DNA from: an uncultured Bacteroidales bacterium
GTDB taxonomy: Bacteria > Bacteroidota > Bacteroidia > Bacteroidales > Paludibacteraceae
Reading direction: 5' to 3'
Length of the DNA stretch: 64,000 nucleotides
Assembly (NCBI GenBank): GCA_903911085.1
Contig: CAIWCC010000141.1
Span: 44,638 to 108,637 of the forward strand
Part shown: positions 16,877 through 27,500 of the stretch, piece by piece
How the letters are laid out: each line of letters starts with the position of its first letter
Numbering within the stretch: position 1 is the first letter of the stretch
Position numbers and translations under genes: made by a program
The notes under the pieces: generated by a model
What the model was told of the DNA's origin: nothing
Database searches by the model: none
Seen by the model: the letters and a program-made list of their open reading frames with translations, nothing else

Positions 16877-19290
16877 AAAAAATAATCCTAATCATTTACC
16901 TGACATTATTTTCATTGATTTTTGTGAATTTAAACGCACAAACAGCAACTGATTACAGTACCATGTACACCCGAATATACAATAGCAGTTATGCCAGCGT
17001 ATCGAGCTATAATCTTAGTAATCAGAATGCTGACGGCACTTTTGTGAATGTAACCACTTATCCTGTTTCGCAACCTACAGCTAATACCGGTGCGCCACGC
17101 GAGCATTTGGATGAAATGCTGAGAATTGCCCGTGCTTACCAGACTTCAGGTGCAAATTACCATAGCACAGCATATCTGAATGCCTACATTAAAGCATGGA
17201 ATTGGTGGAAGAATTTTGACCCAAAAGATACCAACTGGTGGTGGAGGGAAATAGGTTGGACAAAATCGTTGTACCCATCGTTTGTACTTATGGGAAGGGA
17301 TTTAAAAGTGCAACTCCCGACAGATTATGCCAACATGATGAAGTATTTTAGAAATGTATGGACCACTGCCAATATTGCGACTTACACCAATTCGCCTACC
17401 GGCGCTAACACTACCGATGTTTGTAATTATATTATGGCATGTGCAATAGTTGACCAAGATGCCACCACCATCAATCAGGTAGCAGATATTATAACCAATG
17501 CATTGGCTGTAGTAACGGGAGCAAAAGCCGAAGGGATTCAACCCGATTATGGCTTCTCGCAGCACACAGGTTTCGGTCGCCAACTTTATATGGGCAATTA
17601 CGGAAAAGAATACACTAACGGAATCATCGGCTTTTTAACGCTGACAGCTGGAACGTATTTTCAATTTCCAGACAATAAAGTGGCTGTGCTAGAAAATCTT
17701 TTCTTGAATGGAGTTAGTTGGAGTTGTTACCGGAATATCTTTGACCAAAATCAGTATGGTAGATTTCCAGAAGCAGATGCATACAGCACCTTGACTTCTC
17801 AATTGTCGAAAATTTTGACTGCCAATACGGCACAAAAGCCCGCTTTGCAATCTCTTTATAACTGGATGACACGCAGTGGAGGAACTAATGCACTCAATGT
17901 TCAAACTGGCAACCAAATGTTTTGGCGCCACGACTTTATGGTGCAAAAAGGAAAAGATTATATGGTCAGTTGCCGCTTGACTTCTACCAGAACCGTGGGT
18001 GCTGAGAGTGGAAACAATTCCGGATTGGACAATTATTACACAGGTTCGGGCGTCAATTATTTGTATGTAACCGGCACCGAACGCTACGATATTCTCAATG
18101 ACCAAAACTGGCGACGATTACCTGGCATTACTGCTCCTCAAAAGCCAATGACCACTGTTTTACCATTGGTAGAATGGGGTGCAAATAGTGCTAATCTGGA
18201 CGCTTTTGCCGGTGGTGTGTCGGATGGAAAAACTGGTGCCTGCGGTTTTATTTATTCTAAAAATCAGTCCGAAACCTACCTTAAAGCTTATAAATCCTAT
18301 TTTTATTTTAGCGATTATTATGTAGCACTGGGAACCGGAATTACTGCCGGCACAAATTACCTTGTACCCTATTGTACGACAGTCAATCAAGTGAAATACA
18401 ATGGCTCATTTGTGGTTGATAACGAAGGTGTTGCCACCACTTTATCGGCTTCTCAAACCCTGAAACCGATAAGCTCCGATTGGGCATTTATAAATAATGT
18501 GGGCTATCATTTTTCGATAAACACGCAATTGAACTATGAAACAGCAACCCTTGGTACAACGCCGATTGCATGGATTGGACTGAATCATGGAAATCTGCCA
18601 TCGGGTCAACAATATGCATACTCTGTTTATCCAAATGTAACGCAAGCGGTGTTGCAGACAAAAGTTGCCAATCCGCCCTTTACGGTTTTCTCCAATACCA
18701 ACAGCTTTCAGGGGGTTTTGGACAAAAATACTAATACCGCCCAAATCATTTTCTACAAAGCAGGAAAAATCACCTTACCTAATGGACTTGGCACTTGTCA
18801 GGTAAATTATCCGGCAGTGCTGCAACTTCGATGGACAGCTGATTCTGTTTATATTACGGCTTCCAATCCGTATTGCGAAACCACACCGTTGACTAAATTA
18901 ACCGTAACCATTTCAGGTGCTTTTTGTAATGCAAGTTCTGTAAACGGGTTAGATACCATAGTGAATATTGGTATGCCACAAAATGAATATCAGGGAAAAT
19001 CAGTTACTTTAGGCATGAGAAAACTCACCACAGGGTTGCCCAAAAACATAACTACGGAATTGAGTTTACAACCTAATATCCTTAAAAAAGGGGAGATGAT
19101 AAATGTACAACTTCCAGCACCTTTAAGCAGCAACGAAAGCATAAAAATATTTAATGCATCTGGAAGAATGGTATCGGAAATAGTTTTGCCGATTAACTCT
19201 GCAAAATATCAAGTACAAACAGATGGATTAAATGGCGGTGTTTATTTGCTTAAATACAAGGATTTAGTGCGAAAATTTGTGGTAAAATAG
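16873..19290 (+). CDS. Polysaccharide lyase family 8-like lyase with T9SS sorting domain
   Basis: This paralogue of the preceding gene has 805 residues and a signal peptide ending LNAQ. Shared features are SPTGANTTDVCNYIMA, QPDYGFSQH (catalytic His231), the GNYGKEY motif with Tyr243 twelve residues on, STRTVGAES and LPGITAPQ. Unlike its neighbour it continues past the beta-sandwich domains into a T9SS CTD (IKIFNASGRMV...GGVYLLKY...RKFVVK), predicting surface export. It is the last gene of the operon that begins at 8307. A convergent sugar-kinase gene ends only 21 bases away. An endo-acting role on a uronate polymer is inferred from family membership. Confidence 0.87.
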   Translation: MKKIILIIYLTLFSLIFVNLNAQTATDYSTMYTRIYNSSYASVSSYNLSNQNADGTFVNVTTYPVSQPTANTGAPREHLDEMLRIARAYQTSGANYHSTAYLNAYIKAWNWWKNFDPKDTNWWWREIGWTKSLYPSFVLMGRDLKVQLPTDYANMMKYFRNVWTTANIATYTNSPTGANTTDVCNYIMACAIVDQDATTINQVADIITNALAVVTGAKAEGIQPDYGFSQHTGFGRQLYMGNYGKEYTNGIIGFLTLTAGTYFQFPDNKVAVLENLFLNGVSWSCYRNIFDQNQYGRFPEADAYSTLTSQLSKILTANTAQKPALQSLYNWMTRSGGTNALNVQTGNQMFWRHDFMVQKGKDYMVSCRLTSTRTVGAESGNNSGLDNYYTGSGVNYLYVTGTERYDILNDQNWRRLPGITAPQKPMTTVLPLVEWGANSANLDAFAGGVSDGKTGACGFIYSKNQSETYLKAYKSYFYFSDYYVALGTGITAGTNYLVPYCTTVNQVKYNGSFVVDNEGVATTLSASQTLKPISSDWAFINNVGYHFSINTQLNYETATLGTTPIAWIGLNHGNLPSGQQYAYSVYPNVTQAVLQTKVANPPFTVFSNTNSFQGVLDKNTNTAQIIFYKAGKITLPNGLGTCQVNYPAVLQLRWTADSVYITASNPYCETTPLTKLTVTISGAFCNASSVNGLDTIVNIGMPQNEYQGKSVTLGMRKLTTGLPKNITTELSLQPNILKKGEMINVQLPAPLSSNESIKIFNASGRMVSEIVLPINSAKYQVQTDGLNGGVYLLKYKDLVRKFVVK

Positions 19291-19311
19291 TTCGAATAAA
19301 AATTCAGCTGA

Positions 19312-20391
19312 CTATTTGCAGCAATCCAAAACTATTTGTTTCATAATTTCATAGTTTTCCTCCTGACTTTGTAATAAAAGAAATTGAGACAATGATCGTT
19401 GCCAGTTATGATCCGGCGATTGGATTTTATAATAAGTATCTCCATTCAGGTAATCGCCCAGAAACCTTACCGTTTGCATGTAACTCAAAAGTTTAGCTCC
19501 AAAAGCCAGATTGTCAATTTCTATTTGCGATAGAAAAGTAACTTTTTTCAAATAGCCACGTGTATAGGCTTCAAAAATTTCGAGATTCACACCTGTTTTG
19601 CTCAAATCAATATCATCTTCAGCTCTGTTATTGGCCGCAGTACGCATAAAATCACCAAAATCGGAAAGCACAAAGCCAGGCATAACCGTATCCAAATCGA
19701 CAATACATATTGGGTCATCATTTTCGTCAAAAAGCAAATTGTTGATTTTAGTATCGCAATGATTGATTCGTTTTGGCAGCAGACCATCCCGAAAAAGTCG
19801 TTCAGGTTGACACATTTCATCCGCTCTTTTTTCAATTTCATCTACTAGCCATTGCGATTTTGTAAGTCGACTAGCAATATTAGCCCGAACTGCCTCCCTG
19901 AATTGTTCCAACCTGAATTCCATATTGTGAAAATTCGGTAACGTTTCAATCAATTCATTATGTGAAATATCGGCCAACATACACTGAAAATTTCCAAAAG
20001 ATTCACCTGCTTTAAATGCCAGTTCTGGAGTTATTTTTTCATAACTGTGTGTATTTTCAATATTAACATACATTCGCCAGAACCCACCATCAATATCTTT
20101 ATAAAATAATTTTCCATCATTCGTTTTTACCAATTGAAGTACTTTTCGTTCGTTGTTTAATTCGCCTGCTTCAATGAGTTTTGCACGTATGTGATCGGTT
20201 ACAATTTGAATGTTTTTTTGTAATCCTTCAATATTCTTGAAAATGTGATGATTAATTTTCTGTAAAAAATAAGATTCATCGCCCTTGATTTTACTTTCAA
20301 CAATGAATGAATCATTAATGTGTCCAATTTTTAATGGACGAATATCACCTATTTCATTTCTCGTTGCAAATTGAGCTATTATATTTCTCAT
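19312..20391 (-). CDS. NahK-like aminoglycoside-phosphotransferase-fold sugar kinase (N-acetylhexosamine 1-kinase type)
   Basis: The 359-residue protein has an APH-type kinase fold: ILE/Lys-rich N-lobe with FLQKINHHIF, the Brenner motif INHCDTKINNLLFD (H211, D213) and the metal-binding IVDLDTVMPG (D232/D234). Length and motifs match bifidobacterial NahK, which phosphorylates GlcNAc and GalNAc at C1 for salvage to UDP-sugars. The protein is cytosolic, with no signal peptide. Its presence beside a lyase/fucosidase operon suggests that the degraded glycan yields N-acetylhexosamine. It is transcribed convergently to the lyase operon and divergently from the sulfatase. A different sugar or homoserine-like substrate cannot be excluded. 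Confidence 0.78.
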   Translation of the reverse strand: MRNIIAQFATRNEIGDIRPLKIGHINDSFIVESKIKGDESYFLQKINHHIFKNIEGLQKNIQIVTDHIRAKLIEAGELNNERKVLQLVKTNDGKLFYKDIDGGFWRMYVNIENTHSYEKITPELAFKAGESFGNFQCMLADISHNELIETLPNFHNMEFRLEQFREAVRANIASRLTKSQWLVDEIEKRADEMCQPERLFRDGLLPKRINHCDTKINNLLFDENDDPICIVDLDTVMPGFVLSDFGDFMRTAANNRAEDDIDLSKTGVNLEIFEAYTRGYLKKVTFLSQIEIDNLAFGAKLLSYMQTVRFLGDYLNGDTYYKIQSPDHNWQRSLSQFLLLQSQEENYEIMKQIVLDCCK

Positions 20392-20431
20392 ATATTTTTT
20401 ACTATTTGGTGAATATCTTAAATATGTTAGA

Positions 20432-20439
20432 CAAAAATA
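20432..20439 (-). promoter_or_regulatory. Candidate -7 box for the NahK-like kinase
   Basis: On the minus strand the sequence reads TATTTTTG, matching TAnnTTTG, about 40 bases before the kinase ATG. The 396-bp divergent gap to the sulfatase also holds a small TACCT-AA-AGGTA palindrome (20461-20472). Confidence 0.35.
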
Positions 20440-20745
20440 AGTCTTTTATTTATAATAATACTACCTAAAGGTAAAGAATAAAAATAATATTTGTAATCAT
20501 TGTTTTTTTTACCAATTTTGTCATTTAGGTTTGTGTTTAACAGTTTAAAAATGTAATTGCGTAGAAATCAAAACACAAATTTACATTCTTTCAATTACTC
20601 ATATTAAATTTTCTTAAAGCAAATTTTGTCTTTAGATTTCATCAATGATAAATTTATTTTTGAACCAAGTACAGTTTAGCTATGAAATGTACTATTTTGT
20701 CATCTTAATGAACTATATATACGCATTAGATCAAATAGTTTAGAC

Positions 20746-20753
20746 TAAATTTG
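20746..20753 (+). promoter_or_regulatory. Candidate -7 box (TAAATTTG) for the sulfatase
   Basis: It matches the Bacteroidota -7 consensus and lies 34 bases before the ATG at 20788. The -33 element is not obvious. Confidence 0.4.
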
Positions 20754-20787
20754 CAAACAAATACTGAATGATTTTGCAAATTAGACT

Positions 20788-22311
20788 ATGATTACAAAAA
20801 ATATGATACCTGCATTATTAAGTTGGACAATAACAACTTCATTAACTGCACAAATAACTGTACATCCCAATGTGATTTATATATTTCCTGATCAATTTCG
20901 TAATTGTGCCCTGCACTTTTGGAACGATAAGGAATTTCAGCAATACGTTAATTTTAAAGCCGATCCTACCCATACTCCTAATCTCGATAAATTAGCCCGT
21001 GAATCCGTGGTACTTTCGTCGACGCAAAGTAATTGTCCACTCAGCAGTCCACATCGTGCCATGTTACTCAGTGGATTGTACCCCGACGCAAATGGAGTTA
21101 TGCTCAATTGCCTCGACAAACGACCCGTCAGTAATTTGCGTCAAGATGTGGTTACCATCAGTGATGTGTTTAGCCAAAACGGTTACGATTGCGGGTATAT
21201 CGGTAAATATCATTTGGATTACCCCACACCAAATGACCCACAAAATCCTGGAAAATATGTGGATGAAAAAGTACCTGTGTGGGATGCTTATACTCCCAAA
21301 GAACGCCGACATGGTTTTAACTTCTGGTATTCGTATGGTACATTCGACGAACATAAAAATCCGCATTATTGGGACACAGAGGGCATTCGTCACGACCCCA
21401 AAGAATGGTCACCGAAACATGAAGCCGACAAAGCCATTGAATATCTTTCAACTGTTCGCGACAAAAGCAAACCGTTTTTTCTAGTGGTGAGCATGAATCC
21501 ACCTCACAGTCCTTATCAGTCACTAAACGATTGTATGGAAGAAGATTACAATTTATATAAAGACATCCCGCTGTCAGAGCTGTTAATTCGTCCCAATATA
21601 AATCCTGTATTAAAGAAAAAACAAAATGCAGCACCTTACTATTTTGCCAATATCAGCGGAGTGGACCGTGAATTTGGACGAATACTTTCCGCACTCAAAG
21701 CTATGGGAATTGATAAAAATACCATTGTGGTTTTTTCATCCGATCATGGCGAAACGCTGGCCAGTCATGTGGAGGATGCCAAGAATTCTCCCTTTACCGA
21801 AGCAATGAATGTGCCGTTTATCATTCGTTACCCCGAAAAATTAAAGCCACACGTCAGTAATTTATTGCTATCAACGCCCGATATTATGCCAACTCTTTTA
21901 ACGTTAGCGGGATTAAAAAATAGCATTCCAGCTACTGTAGAGGGAACGGATTTAGCAGCAGAGTTTATCAACCAGAAACCATTGAAAAATGCTCCGAAAG
22001 CTGTATTGTATATCAGAGATGCTGATGGGCAAAAGAATTCAGAGAAAAAAACCATAAGTTATTTTCCAGTGGCACGTGGAATAAAAACCGAACGTTATAC
22101 ACTTGCCATAACCATTGATAAAAAAACAAACAAATTGCAGGAAGTGTTGATGTTTGATGACCTGAAAGATCCATATCAAATGAACAACTTATCGGTGGAA
22201 AAAAACATGAAACTTTTCCAGTCGCTTTGCAGTCAAATGCCCGCGCTACTAAAGAAAGCCAATGACCCTTGGTATCGCGAGAAGATTTTAAGTGATTTTA
22301 TTCCGTATTAA
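20788..22311 (+). CDS. Family S1 (formylglycine-dependent) sulfatase, Ser-type
   Basis: This 507-residue protein has an N-terminal secretion signal ending TSLTAQ. The sulfatase signature reads S-S-P-H-R-A-M-L-L-S-G, so the formylglycine precursor is Ser86 (codon 21043-21045) rather than Cys. Ser-type sulfatases need an anaerobic SAM maturase (anSME), which is not in the window. Metal ligands are visible as FPDQ (D35) and SSDHGE. Family S1 enzymes remove sulfate esters from glycans, usually in the periplasm. It follows the lyase operon and precedes an esterase gene, which fits de-decoration of the same polymer. The sub-family and the position of the sulfate are not known. Confidence 0.9.
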   Translation: MITKNMIPALLSWTITTSLTAQITVHPNVIYIFPDQFRNCALHFWNDKEFQQYVNFKADPTHTPNLDKLARESVVLSSTQSNCPLSSPHRAMLLSGLYPDANGVMLNCLDKRPVSNLRQDVVTISDVFSQNGYDCGYIGKYHLDYPTPNDPQNPGKYVDEKVPVWDAYTPKERRHGFNFWYSYGTFDEHKNPHYWDTEGIRHDPKEWSPKHEADKAIEYLSTVRDKSKPFFLVVSMNPPHSPYQSLNDCMEEDYNLYKDIPLSELLIRPNINPVLKKKQNAAPYYFANISGVDREFGRILSALKAMGIDKNTIVVFSSDHGETLASHVEDAKNSPFTEAMNVPFIIRYPEKLKPHVSNLLLSTPDIMPTLLTLAGLKNSIPATVEGTDLAAEFINQKPLKNAPKAVLYIRDADGQKNSEKKTISYFPVARGIKTERYTLAITIDKKTNKLQEVLMFDDLKDPYQMNNLSVEKNMKLFQSLCSQMPALLKKANDPWYREKILSDFIPY

Positions 22312-22350
22312 TACGAAAATTTCACATTGTAATTTATTTATCTATTGTTG

Positions 22351-22581
22351 TCCGATAAACTTTTTATTTTACAACTGAAAAACCGCTTCCAATAATGCTT
22401 TGAGATAATTTCGCCCCGATGGGGCTTAGATTTTGTTTTTGAAAATTTACTACCATAATTTCGTCCCGATGGGACTTTTTACAAATAGCTTCGGAGAAGC
22501 GACATTATGATAGTCAATGAATTAGAATTGTCAATAAGCCCCATCGGGGCGACATTATTTTATATTCTCTTTTTTATCGGA
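22351..22581. repeat. Cluster of four covarying palindromes between the sulfatase and esterase genes
   Basis: Four 13-bp hairpins lie at 22413-22425, 22463-22475, 22488-22500 and 22538-22550. The first two follow ATAATTTC; the last two precede GACATTAT, i.e. they are inverted copies. Stem arms differ (GCCCC/GGGGC, GTCCC/GGGAC, GCTTC/GAAGC) but always pair. TCCGATAAA and TTTATCGGA (22351-22359, 22573-22581) bracket the cluster. It fills most of the 429-bp gap, where no gene is seen. Confidence 0.6.
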
Positions 22582-22740
22582 AACCAATGATATTTATCCT
22601 GATAAGGCTCAGAAAACAAGTGAATGATTTATTAATTTTATGCGAAAAGTTGACATTGCTATGATTCATTTATTCTGACTGGAGCAGAAATTTAAAGCTT
22701 GACAAACTCAAATACTTAATCAATAAAAATCAATAAACCA

Positions 22741-24162
22741 ATGAATATCAAACAATTAAATCTTATTCTTTTGAGTCTAATATTTTCCGTTCTTTCGGTA
22801 AATGCTGAAATTAAAGTTGCTTCAATTTTAGGTGACAATATGGTTTTACAACGCAATAGCAGCGTGAAGATTTGGGGAAAAGCGACTGTAGGTAAGAAAA
22901 TATCAGTAAAAACTGGTTGGAATAACCTTCAAAACCAAACCACAGCCAACGAAAAAGGAGAATGGTTGCTCACCGTTAAAACCACTGAAGCGGGAGGTCC
23001 TTACAAGATTGAAATCCAAAGCGGAAAAGAAAAAATTCAGCTACAAAACATTTTGTTGGGAGAAGTATGGCTTTGCAGCGGACAGTCGAACATGGAAATG
23101 CCCGTATTGGGTTTTCCGTATCAACCTGTGTTGGGCTCAAACGATGCATTGCTTGACGCAGATAACCCAAATCTTCGACTTTTTACTGTAAAAAAAGCAC
23201 CCATGTCAACTCCTCAAGATACTTGTAATGGAAAATGGGAAGTAGCCAATGCCGAAAGTGTAGGGAAATTCAGTGCCGTAGGATATTTCTATGCAAAACT
23301 TTTACAGCAAAAGTTGAAAATTCCTGTTGGAATAATTTGCTCTAGCGTTGGCGGAACCCGTATTGAAGCGTGGATGAATAGTAAAACGTTGGCTAACTTT
23401 CCTGAACCGTTGAAGCTATCAAGTCAGGAAGCCAGAGAGCAAAACCGACCATCACATTTATATAACGGAATGATACAACCAATTATAAATTACAATATTA
23501 AAGGAGTAATATGGTATCAGGCCGAATCAAACAGAAATAATTTCAAAGATTATGCAGCATTGTTTACAGCTATGGTTGCCAGTTGGCGGAGTGATTTCGG
23601 TGTTGGAAATTTTCCGTTTTATTATGTGCAAATTGCGCCCTATTCATACGGCGATAGCAAAGGGCTTCAAACAGCTTATTTGCGCGAACAGCAGTTCAAA
23701 GCCATGACTACAACTCCAAATTCGGGCATGGTATCTACCCTAGATATTGGCAGCGAAGGTTGGATTCACCCCGCCGAAAAGCAAACGGTAAGTAAGCGGT
23801 TGGCATGTTGGGCATTGTCCGAAACATATAATTTTAAAGGCATTTCATATAAATCGCCGACTTATAAAAGTATGGAAATAAAGGACAGTATTGTAAATAT
23901 CTTCTTTGACAATGCTGAATATGGACTTACCACTTTCGATAAATCAGTGGATTGTTTTGAAATTGCTGGCAAGGACAGTGTGTTTTATCCTGCCAAAATA
24001 CTCAAACTAAATAACGATTTCAGGAAAATACAGCTTATGAGTGATAAAGTAAAAGTACCTATTGCAGTTCGTTACGCTTTTAGCAATTTCCCAAAAACAG
24101 AAGGTTATCTTTTTAGTACTGCCGGATTACCTGTGCCTTCTTTCAGAACTGATAATTGGTGA
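22741..24162 (+). CDS. Sialate O-acetylesterase-like SGNH esterase
   Basis: This 473-residue secreted protein (signal ending VNAE) begins with a beta-sandwich jelly-roll (about 20-110). It then shows the SGNH catalytic block LGEVWLCSGQSNMEMPV with the nucleophile Ser, the Q-A-E-S-N block GVIWYQAESN, and a terminal catalytic block at GWIHPAEK. This is the architecture of the sialate O-acetylesterase (SASA) group, whose Bacteroidota members remove acetyl groups from many glycans, not only sialic acid. No T9SS tail is present. It stands alone with 400-bp gaps on both sides but in the same direction as the enzyme runs, so an accessory deacetylation role is likely. Confidence 0.85.
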   Translation: MNIKQLNLILLSLIFSVLSVNAEIKVASILGDNMVLQRNSSVKIWGKATVGKKISVKTGWNNLQNQTTANEKGEWLLTVKTTEAGGPYKIEIQSGKEKIQLQNILLGEVWLCSGQSNMEMPVLGFPYQPVLGSNDALLDADNPNLRLFTVKKAPMSTPQDTCNGKWEVANAESVGKFSAVGYFYAKLLQQKLKIPVGIICSSVGGTRIEAWMNSKTLANFPEPLKLSSQEAREQNRPSHLYNGMIQPIINYNIKGVIWYQAESNRNNFKDYAALFTAMVASWRSDFGVGNFPFYYVQIAPYSYGDSKGLQTAYLREQQFKAMTTTPNSGMVSTLDIGSEGWIHPAEKQTVSKRLACWALSETYNFKGISYKSPTYKSMEIKDSIVNIFFDNAEYGLTTFDKSVDCFEIAGKDSVFYPAKILKLNNDFRKIQLMSDKVKVPIAVRYAFSNFPKTEGYLFSTAGLPVPSFRTDNW

Positions 24163-24467
24163 AGTTATCCTTTAAAAATTAAATCACATTAGCATTAAGT
24201 CAATTTTAACTGCCTGCTGTCTTTTCTGGTATTTAGTATTTGTTTTATCATAGAAACGAAAAATCGTACAGTCCGACTGAAATAACCGTTCATGTGGAAC
24301 TCACGGGAAATAATGCTGCTATTTAATTCCAAGCAGCTGTTTAAGTGCGTTGGATTAGCATTGTGTCAAAAATAAACTACAGCTACTACTTGCTTGGATT
24401 ACAAATAGTCTAATAGACATCTGATTATGAGACTATAAAATTGGAAGTTCATCAATTTGATTAAACG

Positions 24468-24503
24468 AAGAAAGTACAATTCATGAATGAATTGTACTTT
24501 CTT
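24468..24503. promoter_or_regulatory. Perfect 17-bp inverted repeat with 2-base centre
   Basis: The left arm at 24468-24484 and right arm at 24487-24503 are exact reverse complements around GA. It lies about 50 bases upstream of a -7 box for the chondroitinase-like gene and has no T-tract, so an operator or cruciform is more likely than a terminator. Apart from this and the -7 box, the 428-bp gap holds no visible gene. Confidence 0.5.
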
Positions 24504-24550
24504 TGCCTAAATATGAACGAATGGCACACAAACAATTGAAGTTATTAGTT

Positions 24551-24558
24551 TAAATTTG
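24551..24558 (+). promoter_or_regulatory. Candidate -7 box (TAAATTTG) for the second lyase run
   Basis: It matches TAnnTTTG and lies 32 bases before the ATG at 24591. A -33 TTG at the right spacing is not seen. Confidence 0.4.
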
Positions 24559-24590
24559 CACTTCAATACTATCACACAAAATAATCTTTG

Positions 24591-27500
24591 ATGAAAAAGT
24601 CGCAACTATTTCTATTTTTTTTTATTTTTGGTATTTCTATCAAGAGGATAGCAGCCGGATTATGGCACGATTGGAGTTCGGCTAAAATGAGCGCATTGAC
24701 CAAAATAAATTGTACTTGGCAATATAGCAAAACAGCGGTATATCAGGATTCGTCACTACTTGTAAATTATACACCGGGTGCAAGTCTCACATTTCCATAC
24801 AATTACACCAGCAGCATAAATACCGGCGGTTGGTTTTTAATGCCTTTTCTGGATGTATCTCCCACACGAACTCAAGATACTATGAAAGTAGAGTTTTTGC
24901 TAAATAGCGTAGTAAAAGCAACCTACAAAATGAATGCACGCAAACCGGGCTGGAATATCTTTAAAGTGCATCAATTTGCTTCTACCAGTATTATCAAACA
25001 AGGATTTGATACTTGTGCGATAACTGGATTAATCCCAGATATTCCTTCTCAAATTCGCATTACTTTTCCTAAAAAAACAGGTTCAGTTTATATAGGAAAA
25101 GTATTACTTTGCAATGATGCTACCTGGACCACCTTACGGATGTCCACCGCCGATAGTAAAAAGCCCAATATTTCGCCAAGTCTTTTTGATATGCCTTCAA
25201 CACCGGTTAATATTACAACTGCCCAACAAGCTGCTCTTCAGCAAATAGCCACCAAAATGGACGAAGTGTTAGATGTTTCGCCCGAAGGTCAGGTAACAAG
25301 TATTCCGACTGCAACAATGACTGATTTGCAGACCCGATTCAATGTTTGGGGCATTGAAAGGAATGGCAGTATTATAAATGGACTTGATACGATGATTTTT
25401 TCCTCGACCCCTGATTATCATACCACAACTGCCGTCTATGGCGATTTGGCACTCGAAATTGCTAAAAACTACCGGAATACATTGAGCGCAAGCGATAAAG
25501 TTAGCTTATTAGCCATGTTTTACGATTTGTTCGATTACGGAATTTTTGTAGGTGGCATGTATGGCGATTGGAACAATGGGATGTCTTTTGCCCATGCTAC
25601 ATTTTTGATGCGTGAAAAATTACTGGAAACAGGAAGAATCACTCCCGAAGTACTCAGCGATTTCAAAACTAATATTGCTTACAATCGAATTTTTCTACCA
25701 TATTCAGCCATGGCAAAAGGATTCGAACTTTATAAAGGTAGGGTTTATCGAAATGGAGAATTAGGTGAAGATATGGATTATCTTCGTATAACTTCTCATC
25801 GGTTGATTATGTTTAATTTATTAAACACCAATTTAACCGAGCAGGTGCGCGATATGACTGCTATTTCTTCTTATTTTTCCAACATTGCTTTTCAATATTC
25901 CCCCACCATTTTGGATGGTTTTAAACCCGATGGCACCCTAGATCATCACTGGGGATGGATAGATGGGTATGGTTTGGACGGATTATACTGGGCTACATGT
26001 ATTATTTATGCTTTATCGGATACCGAATTCAAAGTAAGCCAACCAGCATACAAACTTATTTACGATGCTCTAAAGGTTCAGGAAATGAGAAGCTTGAAAA
26101 ATATTGTTCCGGCAACTCTTACTGGCAAAGGTGGTTGGCCCTACAATTACGGTGGAAATGGACAGGAATCCATTGACCGACTTGGCTATATGGCATTTGC
26201 CGGAGAATACAATGGTGGAACTGCCCCTGATAATTACATGAGTCAATCTTTTCTGCGCGGGTACAACAATCAGATAAGTACAACATTTTCTGCATTTGAA
26301 AAGAAAGTAAAAACACAATTAACAACATTAGGTTTTGCTGCCAATACTGAACCAACCGGACACAAAACACTGAGCTATGGTGCTGCATTTACCCATAAAC
26401 GCGATAACTGGATAGTAAGTTTGAAAACTTCCAGCAATTATCAGTTTGTAAGAGAATCATCAGATCCATGGGTCACTTTTCTGCCTTACGGTATGCTGGA
26501 AATTAACACCTCAACTTGGTTGCGGTATGGCTCTCTGAAATTGCAATCCGACTTTGGTGCAGATGGTTACGACTGGCGAAAAATGCCTGGAACAACTGCC
26601 ATAAATTATGTCGATATTACAAAAATGATAAATAAAGAATATAGTCGTTTCTGGCCAAATACAACTTTTGTAGGTGGTGCAATGCAGGACGGAAACGGTG
26701 TTTTTACTTTACAACTACCGGCATCTATTTTAAATGGACTTTCATCATTTACCGGAAACAAAAGCTATTTTTGTTTTGATAATAATATTGTTTGTATGGG
26801 TAGTAATATTTCAAATACGATTACTTCGGACTCTACCATAACCACTTTGTTTCAGGATGCCGTAGCAGCCTCAGATTCAACGTATTTGGATAATAATGGA
26901 TTTAATACCACGCCTTACAATTATGCGAATTATTTAATAACACCAACATGGCTTATGAATAGTCATAAAGTCGGTTACTGGTTACCGGTCGAACAGAGTC
27001 TGCGTTTGTCGAGAAGTACACAAAACAATAAGAATTGGCTAAATACGGCAACTGTAAGCGGGACATTCGCTACTGCATGGATAAATCATGGCAAAGGACC
27101 TAAAAATGCAACTTATTCCTACTTTATGAGAATAAACACCACGAAATCAGATATGAATAATTTCGATATACAAATGCAGGGGGCAGCACCACCATTCACT
27201 ATACTGGCTTTGACTGATAAAATTCAAGCTGTAGAATCGGCAAATAACAATACATACGCGGCTGTTGTTATCAATGCAACTTCCAATATCAATTTGAAAG
27301 AGGTGATTAGCGTAAGTAAACCCTGTGTATTTATGGTGAAAACCCTGAGTGCGAGCCAAAAGAAATTATCAATTTCTTATCCAGATTTGGATTTTATAGA
27401 TAATGGTTTATATTCTGACAATACTTGGTGGGGTTACAGCAATCCAAAAACACTTCAAGTAAAGCTTAATGGTAATTGGACATTAGAAAATTCTGTTTCT

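Noticed and set aside
8307..19290. Reading the PL8 operon as a proven chondroitin locus
   Set aside because: PL8 also includes xanthan and other lyases, and residues that fix specificity could not be judged by eye, so the substrate is left as a hypothesis.
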